Of a DNA stretch of 64,000 nt, positions 37,042 through 46,300 are shown piece after piece. The stretch covers positions 25,124,455-25,188,454 of the forward strand of contig CAIIXF020000002.1 of NCBI GenBank assembly GCA_903813345.2, read 5' to 3'. The position numbers and the translations under genes were made by a program. Origin of the DNA: Owenia fusiformis. Lineage: Eukaryota; Annelida; Polychaeta; Sabellida; Oweniidae. How positions within the stretch are numbered: position 1 is the stretch's first letter; every line of letters starts with the position of its first letter. The notes under the pieces are model-generated. The model was not told where the DNA came from and made no database searches. It saw only the letters and a program-made list of their open reading frames with translations.

Positions 37042-38700
37042 ATGTTCGACTCTCTCATTCCATTGGAACTCGTATTTACGACTATAATCGTTGGTTTTAT
37101 TTCGTCGTGTTTAGCACTATATTGCACAACATTGGATGCAGTTCCATTTACGGGGCCGTTTCCACGACCAGCCATTAATGAGAGCAAACGACGAGGACAC
37201 AAGGAGTGTAGATTAAATGAGAAGGACCAACGCGTTGCAGATTTTGTTAGGTTTATATCCGAAAAGGTTGACATAAGGAGAAAATACATACACAATGAAT
37301 TAGTGAAACATACAGACTACATAGAAAACCTAGTTCAATCAATCTGTGGGAAGGTTTGTGAATTCAATAGAGCGTTTCGGATAAAAGAAATAGTACGACG
37401 GGGGAGCTTTTACGATCGCACGAAAATTGTTGAGCCGAACGAATACGATCTGATGGCCATTCTTTTAATATCGGACAGTAGTGCCATCGACGTATTTTTG
37501 AACGAAAACTGTCATTACAAAGATGAAGGATGGGGGTATGGGTTAATAAAGCTAGTGAAGTCGGATTTAACGCTCCCTATTCCAAAGGATTGTATGATTA
37601 AAACGTCCCATGCCGTACACGCTGCCGGAGAATCTTGGCAACTTAGCTACGTTATAATGTACAAACTTAGAGAGGCGGTAGAATGGGCATTAAAGGAAAT
37701 GAAGGATGTTAAACTTTTGACGGGCAATGAATTTACATTTCATAAGGACGATCCCAAAAATCCGTATCAACTCGGGGATGTAAGCTTGCATTGGGATTTA
37801 CATGGACCTAGCGTTTGGTTACGAGTGGGGGCACCTCTCTGCACCACTGATATCGATTTGTGTTTTTGTATCGAGCGTAAGAATCCAGTGAAAATTACTC
37901 GAAATATTCAAAATTATGAAGATAATACTAAACGCCCACAAATGGACACACAAATATCCACTGTCACGCATACGAAGTTGGGTAGATGCGCGATGATTCG
38001 GGGGGATACCTATCAATGCGACAAATGCATTGAAGATCATTGGGTGGAGTCCGTCATAGACCCCTTAAAGAACAAATGTGCATGGACAGATTCACATCGA
38101 TCGCTTTTACTCACGTTCAAGATGATATCGGAGTTCATGAGGAAGCGATACAAGTATGTTGACTTTTTCCCTTCGTATTATCTGAAGGTATTGTTGGTTG
38201 AGCACGAAAATAAATGCAACGATGAAACAAACGTAGGGAAATGCTTTTATGATATCGTCAATAGATTTAAAGCGAATGATCTTGGACTTGAGGATTTAGA
38301 GACCATAGACGAGGTATTTGAAAATGAAGATGACGCCAATACAGATGAGTTTACGATTCAATTGGAAACCGGGAAATTTCCACGTGTAAAACCAATTCCA
38401 GACATGCATTATCCCAAAAGGAAAATATTTGGGAAACTTCACGGAGCTATAGCCCTCATTTGGTTTCTACAATATGTAAAACATACACCTAATACTGAAT
38501 GGTGGGCGAAACTCACTGGGTCTGAATTTGGTGTCCAAGAAAATGAGCCATTTAAATCATTAACCGAAACATTCGAAAGGGTAAACACTTGGACAACATC
38601 TTTTCGTACTGGTGACTTGTATCTCCATAATGGTAGTAGACTAGAACTTAAATGGCAACACGATGATGGTACAGATACGTATGTGTGTGTTACCCAGTAA
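37042..38700 (+). CDS. cGAS-like / Mab-21 family nucleotidyltransferase with N-terminal membrane segment
   Basis: An intronless frame of 552 codons. It carries the nucleotidyltransferase signature RRGSFYDRTKIVEPNEYDLM (G121-S122, then acidic E134 and D136), and the third acidic position fits D270 in TTDIDLCFCIE, the arrangement of metal ligands in cGAS and cGAS-like receptors. The Mab-21 C-terminal lobe is visible around SYYLKVLL (K382), which aligns with the SYHVK segment of cGAS. Members with all three acids can make cyclic dinucleotides on sensing nucleic acid; ligand and product here are unknown. Residues 8-31 (LELVFTTIIVGFISSCLALY...) are hydrophobic, predicting a membrane anchor or signal. 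C326, C329, H333 and C346 could bind zinc. The in-frame upstream stop TGA at 37018 makes M1 at 37042 the first possible start, unless an upstream exon is spliced on. AATAAA signals follow at 38922 and 38936. Confidence 0.85.
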   Translation: MFDSLIPLELVFTTIIVGFISSCLALYCTTLDAVPFTGPFPRPAINESKRRGHKECRLNEKDQRVADFVRFISEKVDIRRKYIHNELVKHTDYIENLVQSICGKVCEFNRAFRIKEIVRRGSFYDRTKIVEPNEYDLMAILLISDSSAIDVFLNENCHYKDEGWGYGLIKLVKSDLTLPIPKDCMIKTSHAVHAAGESWQLSYVIMYKLREAVEWALKEMKDVKLLTGNEFTFHKDDPKNPYQLGDVSLHWDLHGPSVWLRVGAPLCTTDIDLCFCIERKNPVKITRNIQNYEDNTKRPQMDTQISTVTHTKLGRCAMIRGDTYQCDKCIEDHWVESVIDPLKNKCAWTDSHRSLLLTFKMISEFMRKRYKYVDFFPSYYLKVLLVEHENKCNDETNVGKCFYDIVNRFKANDLGLEDLETIDEVFENEDDANTDEFTIQLETGKFPRVKPIPDMHYPKRKIFGKLHGAIALIWFLQYVKHTPNTEWWAKLTGSEFGVQENEPFKSLTETFERVNTWTTSFRTGDLYLHNGSRLELKWQHDDGTDTYVCVTQ

Positions 38701-38740
38701 ATACCATAGGCAAAGGCCGCCGATAGGAATTAATTTTTAT

Positions 38741-38826
38741 ATAAAGATGGCATGGTAATCGATCTGTGATTATTTATAAAAAGATATAAATACTGGATTC
38801 TGTTGGTGCTGCCATCTTTATATCGG
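38741..38826. mobile_element. 85-bp hairpin MITE, copy 1
   Basis: ATATAAAGATGGCA at the left and TGCCATCTTTATAT at the right are perfect inverted repeats. The same element is present at 55425-55500. It lies in the 3' UTR of the cGAS-like gene, before the poly(A) signals. Confidence 0.7.
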
Positions 38827-38921
38827 CCCAGAAACTATATAGTAAATACCAATCCAAGCATTTAATGACGATGGTTAGGATGATGAAAAGTTGTCAAATG
38901 CCTTTGTCATCTGTACACAAA

Positions 38922-38941
38922 AATAAAATGTAACAAATAAA
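38922..38941 (+). terminator. Polyadenylation signals after the cGAS-like gene
   Basis: Two AATAAA hexamers (38922-38927 and 38936-38941) lie about 220-240 bp after the stop codon and are well placed to end this transcript. Confidence 0.55.
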
Positions 38942-38945
38942 GTTT

Positions 38946-40054
38946 AAAAATGGCCTTTTACACCATAATCTATTTCACCATGTCTCTTTTAGCATACTCT
39001 TTTACCAGGTACTAGATATAGTATTACATAAATCTAATACTTAACACAGGTGTGATTAAAGACCGATGTCCTCTGACTTCATTGTCACCTTTTTATAATA
39101 TAAGTAATGAACAATAAAGTGACAATGTATTTTCTTTAAATGAAAGTTATCATAAAAAAAATTTGATTTCCTGAAAATTGCTACATATAAATAGGCTTTA
39201 ACACATGATCCAATAGAAACGTTACTAATATAAACAAGCAATTACGCATAGTCCATTCGATCAATTGAAGTTTCCATACGTTTCTAGGGGAGTGTAAACA
39301 TCTTGAACCCCTGTACATGGTAGTGGGAGACTTGATACGTAAACATAAGTCGAAAGCAAACGTCAGACAGTTCAACTGATTTAAAGTTCGATCGCTATAA
39401 AGTGAATAATTAACCAAATACTCAAATGGGAATACCATGAATCAAATCGCGTTTGATTTGGATTTTAATTCTATTTTAAAATGTATTTTCGAAATTTATA
39501 TCACTTGGAATACTGCTTCACAGAAATATACATAATTTGAACTATAAAACAATAACATTTTGGAACATATACTTAGGTTAATATATAGAGTAGATTGTTT
39601 TTTATCGATATCGCTTTTTGTCCATATTCAAAAATGATTATTCTTATCAATCCGGTTTTTAGTTAGTCATGGGATTGTCCATCGCTAAAACTAAATTCCT
39701 ACTTGTTGTCATTGGGCAGAAGACTTGCCATTATGATGTGTTTGTTTATGATCTTATGGGGAAAGTTTACTTTTTTGTTGTAAAATGTGGTTTTGTTATT
39801 CCGATTGAGTTCACATATTTCATTCGAAGCATCCTTCGGGCGCAGAACCCCAGACAAACGTAATACTTTCTGTCTCTTATCAACAGAATACATTATACGC
39901 CGTTCCAATAGATTCCCAGTCCGTAGTCATATATTCCTCCTAAGAGGAAGCTGTTACTGTGTGCGATTTCTTGTATCGGAAGTCAACTAGCTTTAGTTTA
40001 AGGTTAGTTCAGTGTTCTTGAACTCAGCGATGTCCATAACTAACAAAGATTTCC
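38946..40054. other. No gene seen
   Basis: AT-rich sequence with short frames on both strands, none with domain or splice support. Confidence 0.4.
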
Positions 40055-40351
40055 TCAAACACTAAATGTCCATCCTATTGGGTCATCCAGATCGGTCTCC
40101 GGGTTAGTATTCTTAGCCGTGCCAATGCCTACCATGTCGACCTCATCGTAAGGATGTCCTTCATCATCGTCACTATCCAAATCGCGTCCAATAGGGACTT
40201 GCACGTCTTTGGGCGTTCTTCGATGACTGCCATTCACCGATGGACTTCTGTGGAAATACTTCCAGGCTATACCCACTATGAAGATGGCGGCCATGATAAA
40301 TCCTGTGGTCACCGCAATCGGTAAGCCGATGTTGCCCATGGTCAATACCAT
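40055..40351 (-). CDS. Small single-pass membrane protein ORF (98 aa), unrecognised
   Basis: From M1 (MVLTMGNIGLPIAVTTGF...) the product has a short outside N-terminus, one clear transmembrane segment at about residues 9-31 (IGLPIAVTTGFIMAAIFIVG), a basic stop-transfer stretch (KYFHRS...RR) and an acidic cytoplasmic tail with DLDSDDDEGHPYDEVDMVG. The YDEV motif could be a tyrosine-based sorting or phosphorylation site. The stop is TGA at 40055-40057. A splice-acceptor-like TTTTAG lies about 27 bases upstream of the ATG, so this may be the coding end of a transcript with a 5' noncoding exon, or the terminal exon of a longer receptor. Single-pass topology is well supported; the role is unknown. 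Confidence 0.5.
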   Translation of the reverse strand: MVLTMGNIGLPIAVTTGFIMAAIFIVGIAWKYFHRSPSVNGSHRRTPKDVQVPIGRDLDSDDDEGHPYDEVDMVGIGTAKNTNPETDLDDPIGWTFSV

Positions 40352-40771
40352 TGTTACGATTATGTAGTCTTTTCTAAAATATCAACAAGACTATCAAAGT
40401 GGTATATTGTTCTTTAAATCGTTTGTTAACTGCGACAGCAATGTTAGTCAGTATCTTATATATTCTGTTGTTTGTATGATGCAACCGGTCAGTTGTTTCC
40501 CGTGGTGTGATTGTTTTGGGGCAAAGGTACGTTTTATTTATATCACAGAACTTGACATTGATTATCACCCGATTATAAATGATATTTGATTCGTCTAGAC
40601 AAACTCTCAAAAAATTGGGTCAATGACGTCTGATGATTCATCTACCGTCATGGAATTCCCGAGTATGCAGAGTACTGGCGGATCAAGGGAGATACAGATT
40701 TGAAATGTGTCCTTACTACGTTGCCTTTAGGTAATCCAACAATTAAAATGTCAACTCCGTTTAAATATTAT

Positions 40772-40942
40772 ACAAATAGTGACTGCCATTGAGGGCAATA
40801 GTGTAAATTATTTCCCCGAGGGAATATCCTCTACAATGTACTATTCCCGAAGCCGCAGGCTGAGGGAATAGTACATTGTAGAGGATATTCCCAAGGGGAA
40901 ATCATTTACACTATTGCTCGAAATTAGGCAGTCACTATTTGT
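40772..40942. mobile_element. 171-bp hairpin MITE
   Basis: ACAAATAGTGACTGCC at the left is exactly complementary to GGCAGTCACTATTTGT at the right. Most of the arms pair (GAATATCCTCTACAATGTACTATTCCC against its complement) around GAAGCCGCAGGCTGA. The near-perfect arms suggest recent movement. Confidence 0.8.
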
Positions 40943-41480
40943 TTTATTATATACCCTATACTGACTCTTGTCCCGTTTCCTCTGCGAAGGCCAAAAAGGC
41001 TTAGAAAGCCCCCGTCCCCGGGTCCATTGTTAGCATTATAAGCTGTGACGTTATCAGATGCTCAACAGAAATTTTTGCCTCTGAGACTCTCACTTGACAA
41101 ATTCAATCGCGTTTAACACGCGGAATAGATTATCATAACACTTGAAATTACACAGACGTATTGAGCTTAGGGAACTTTATACACGTTGCTTATATTGTAT
41201 CGTTCACGCACGTCTGTCATGGTGAACGGAGTTGATTTGTGTTTGTGCTCATCCTCCATTTTTCTGTTTTTCGTCTGCGCAGTGATGGTGCGCAGACGTT
41301 TCCAAGGGTAATAGAACTTGCAATTGTGACGTCAGCGGGCAATAGTTCAAATGTATATTCCCGCTGACGTCACATTTGAGGGAATATAACTTTCCGAGGG
41401 AAATAGTAAATCTATTTCGGAACACGTGACTAGGTATTGACCAATCAGGATTAGTGTTACATATTGGGTATATAATAACA
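40941..41480. mobile_element. Possible larger inverted-repeat element beside the hairpin
   Basis: TTATTATATACCC (about 40944-40956) is inverted as GGGTATATAATAA (41467-41479). The interior has a smaller palindrome, GACGTCAGCGGG ... CCCGCTGACGTC, at about 41330-41370. No coding frame. The short terminal match makes this tentative. Confidence 0.4.
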
Positions 41481-41485
41481 TTCAA

Positions 41486-42490
41486 TGGTTTATATATTTG
41501 ATACATGCATCTCTAATTTCAATAAAAACAAGGTTAATCGTCTTCTTAACATAGAGCCATACAGAGCACACACTATTCATGCTTCTAGAAATCAAGCGAA
41601 TATGTCACATTTGTCCGTTTGACACTCAACTACGACTTTAAATGAAGTGAAATCACGAATATCAAGCTAGGTACAAAATGTGACCATCAGGCTGTAATTA
41701 CAAGTGCAACCATTGGTTACATATACAGGGACCCGGATGCTGATACGACTATGGACGGCAATAACAGAATAAATGGTTATATTACTGAAGTGGAAAAAAT
41801 TCCTTGCACTTATACAATAACAAAACACAATTTTATACATCACGTTTCGTGTATTTTTCTTGAACGTGTAATGTCATACATTAATCGTAATAGTTCATTA
41901 CTACGGTGTGTCGTGTAAAAATGGACGAAATTCATGGACGGATTCAGAATTTATAAAAATATAAATTCATAAAAACTCAAAAGTGAGTCAATATACATAA
42001 TTGATACATCTCTTCGAAATGGAAAAATATATGGACTATACATAATTTGCATGTGCATTTACAATATTTACAAAAGTACTTCTTGCACTACATTTTGCAT
42101 TTTGAAAGTTTTGAGTACAGTTTACATATACAAATCATTGTAATGGTAAATTGAATCTATACATGTTTAAAAAATGTCAATACAATATGCAATAATTCTT
42201 AGTGATTGAGTATGAACAGTAAATGTTAAAGGGAGTGCTTTGTCCATGATAATATAGAACATAGCTAGTAGGTAACACTTGATGCAATTAAATGTTTACC
42301 ATTCCTTTAATTAAACTGCATTTTAATAAACCCCGAAATAAAAGGCATAAAGAACATGTTTAAGTCATGATGTTGGCATATCATTTATAAGCGTAATCGA
42401 GGTGCAGGGTGCATTATATACACTAAACACGTCCAAGTATGTAAAACGATACACAATGTTTAGTCAATATTTCTCAAAGGAGGAATTTTA
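41486..42490. other. No gene seen
   Basis: AT-rich sequence downstream of the 3' end of the WD40 gene and of the small membrane ORF's promoter side. Nothing identifiable. Confidence 0.4.
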
Positions 42491-42497
42491 AACAAGC

Positions 42498-42640
42498 TAT
42501 CAACATGCAAAATGTCACCACCTGTCATTTGTTATACACGTCGTAATATGTTACAGACGCCATGTTAAAGGCGGGGAACGCCGGACACAAAAAAGTTGGA
42601 GACTATTACAATATGTCTACACTTTTGGTTGTGACATGAA
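42498..42640 (+). repeat. Short MITE/SINE-like family, copy 2
   Basis: It shares AACATGCAAAATGTCACCAC, AAAAAGTTGGAGACTAT and the GTTGTGACAT end with the copy at 36547. It is the longest copy because of an insertion in its middle. It lies in or beyond the 3' UTR of the WD40 gene. Confidence 0.6.
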
Positions 42641-43223
42641 AACAAAAGTCAGACCTTTAAAACATTTTCATTGCTGGTCATGTGTAAGATATTTTAGAAA
42701 AATATAGACCAGGGGCTAACTCTGACAAATATTTTATTATTCAAACAAAAATACACTAGTACCCTATCAAAAACTTTTTTTGCAAAATCAATTCAAAAAT
42801 TAACATTCACAAATTAGAAAAATTAGAAAAAAGCCTTACTGATAGATGGGTCTAGCAACAGAGTCTGGTGATTAAAAAATTAACATTCTTGGCTTGCCCA
42901 CTGGTTTGTAATACCACGCTTTGTAAAATGGAACTTGTTCTGGATTCAAAGAATATCGAATAGCCTTTGAAACACTGTTCACCAGAACAGTTTTTGCTTG
43001 AGAATTTCTAACTTATTTAGTACAGTCATGGGTTTTCAACAGAATGGCAATATGACATTTCCTATTCAACTCAACATTTTGACTTTCATAACAATATTCC
43101 ATGAAAAACCCATGCAAATTTTGCATTTGGCTAGGATAAACAAAATAGCCATGATGACAGTTTTCGTTAAATGTCCATAAATTCACAATATCATGACATG
43201 ATCTGAGGGGAAAATAATACTGA

Positions 43224-43380
43224 TCAGTCATCAAAGAAATCAAATTCGCCCAATTTATTCGCTCTAATGTTCGGGGCATTTGGTGAGGGTGTGTCTTCAA
43301 GGTCATAGCATCGCAACATTTGGTATTCACTAGGTCCTCCACGGTCTTGTCTCACTGGTTTCAGCTTCTCATGACGTAAC
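43224..43380 (-). CDS. WD40/EF-hand gene, exon t (terminal)
   Basis: After TATTTTTCAG it encodes LRHEKLKPVRQDRGGPSEYQ and ends NKLGEFDFFDD followed by TGA. Confidence 0.8.
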
Positions 43381-46300
43381 CTGAAAAATAAATTTCTTCA
43401 AAATTTAGAGGGAGATATAGGATACATGTAGAACATGTTTTCAAAAAACAATGTGATATCATTCAATAGGATATATATATAAATACACTCATATCCTAAT
43501 TCCATGCAGTTTTTAATTCCATATAATAGAAACTGCTTAGTGGAACCCATCTCAAGTGGAATGGGCAGCCTATTAACTCTATGTTAATAATGAACCTCTG
43601 TAAGTGGAACACATCTCAAGTGGAATGCGCAGCCTTTTGACTCAATGTTAATAATGAACCTCTGTAAATGGAACACCTTGCTAGTGGAACTCTTTCCCTG
43701 TAGTTCCAAGGGCCTTCCACTTACACAGGTTCTTCTGCATTTCTTAACTGATATGTCAATCAATTAAAAATACAACATACAGATAAAGATTAGAATTGGA
43801 TGTATTATTAAGTTTTTGCTATCAAGGTCATGGCCAGACATGAAACATGGCGAGACAAGTGCTTCACTAACATCTTCAAAAATATTTTCAAATGACACTG
43901 GAAATGAAATGAAATTCACCTTACCAAATTCTAAGGACAAGAAATGGTTGTGACATCAAACATACAGAAGATTGTGATTTAAGCATACCTTTTTCCAGTG
44001 CCCTTATTGAATGGCTTCTCTTTCAGTTGATTTGCTATAGTGTCGTCATCTACATAGTACGTTTGTTTGGCTAGAAGCTGGATGGGGTCAGGTGTAATAT
44101 TTTGCTGGAATCAGACAAACGATAGAGATGATTTTCATCATACAGTAAACATGTAACAGATCTGTAAGTGGAACACCTTCATAAGTGCAACACGCTTTTA
44201 GAGTCTTATGACCATACAACTTTAATGTTAAATGGAACACCTTCATAAGTGGAACACTCTTTTAGAGTCTTATGACCTATCAGTCTGTAATATTTCCAAT
44301 CTATTCTTTAAAACCATTATCAAACATATTTCCTGAATGAGCATTTCCTAAGGTATGTTCAATCTACCTAAGCGATCTTAATCTTATCTACCTCATTTTC
44401 CTGTTTTGAATTTCTCCTAGAGTCTTCATGAATGACTTGATAAACATTCTTCTTTTCTGCTAGGACAGGATGGTCTGGTAGACTAAGTGGATCTTTCAGT
44501 ACATCATAAGGGACATGGGGATCTTGGTAAGTCTTAGGATTGTAGATATCCCAATCATCAGGCTGTCCAAATGTTCCTGAAATATGAGTTAATGTTCAAT
44601 AATTTAATCTCAGTCCCTGGGTACCCAATGAGTTAGATGATGTAGTTCATGAGATTTTTGTTGGAGATTTACAACAAGAGATTTAGCAACGGTTTTACCA
44701 AATGTTCCTGAAATATGAAATTACAAATTGATACCGTGATTAAACATATCTACCACAGGAAACTATGTTAAATGATTAAATATGACCCAGCAGGTTGTAC
44801 GAGGGGTGATCAATAAGTAATGGACGCTTTTTTACACAGATGCTTTTTATTGACCAATCCCTTCGATTTTCTTACCAGTGATACATCATTCAATTATCTA
44901 TCAACTCTGAAGATTTGAAGACAAAATATATAATACAGGTTGATATATCCTTATTTCTGTGAAGGAGGTATAGGTACCCCAGGACCGACATTTACGTCAC
45001 ATATTCTGAAGCTATTTTAGCTTGTTTAACATGCAATGCAGTTGAATGCAGGCTGTACAAAACAAACTATTATGCTCATGAATTACCCCATTTTGTTTTG
45101 CCATAGTTGATTTTGAATATTTTATCATCACTATGTGGTATTCATGCCACATTCATTCCACAGGGCCCTCTAAATACAGGGTTCGTACACCTTTTTCAAA
45201 ATGAAATTCCCTGACATTTCCCTGACATTTCCAGACAAAAAAAGAAAATTCCAGATCTTGTTTAATGCCTGCACGGCCTCCTAAAAAGGCTCAAACAACT
45301 GTATTATTAAAAAGACGAGACTTGTGAAACATTTTGGGGTTCTCCTTTAGTATCATTTCTCATGACTTAACGTTACATCTACAGGCCATCTTATTCACCA
45401 ATTTATATGCATAAGGCCAAAGGTAATCATACATGGATAGGGGTGTAACCAGAAAAGGTTAATGGGGTGCAATTTTTGGGGTTTGCATCACTGTGAGCGA
45501 AGGAAATGGGGGGGGGTACGGGGGTTCACCCCCAGAAAGTTTTTTTAAATTTACATTGTATAGATGCATTCAAAGCATTTCAAACTATAATTGATTAATG
45601 TTTTAGTCCAAATGGCAACTGACACTTAAAAATTTTGATTTAAAATCATACTAGAAAAATAAGAACTCCCCTGAGAGGCAATTCCCACCTAATGAAACAT
45701 ATTTTATCTAATACTGATCATTGTGAACATTATATAATAGCAATAACCTGGCATTACTTTTTTCTTCTCCCTTTTGGGAAAACTGCACCAAAACATGATA
45801 CCATATTACAAATTCCTTCTCTAGTAGCATCACTATAAGGCAAGGCCAATGATACCAAACCAAATAATCGGTATTTGTGTTATCGGGAACCATTTTCTTT
45901 AAATTATCATAAATTTCATTAAAAATGGTGGCCATTTTGAATTCAAAGACCATTTTGAATATTTCTTCGTGAGCAGATGTCCTTTGTCCCTATGGCAGCC
46001 CCATATAACATTTGAGCAGAAGTAAAACTTTAGGTTCATCTTTACATGAAGAAAGGTTCTTCTTTCGATCCTGGGTTATTCCTTCCTCTTCCCATTAAAT
46101 TTGGACCAAATCCAAAAACCATCAAAAATCTTTTTTTCATGAAAAATGACAAAGTGTATTCTTGAGCAGAGGCTCTACATAACCTTAGCATCTGTATATA
46201 AAATTTGAACAAAATCTGTGAACTGATATTTGAGTTATCGTCCTGTCAGATGGACAGATGAATAGACTGACAAACGACTGAACTGTCCAACAGACAGCTT

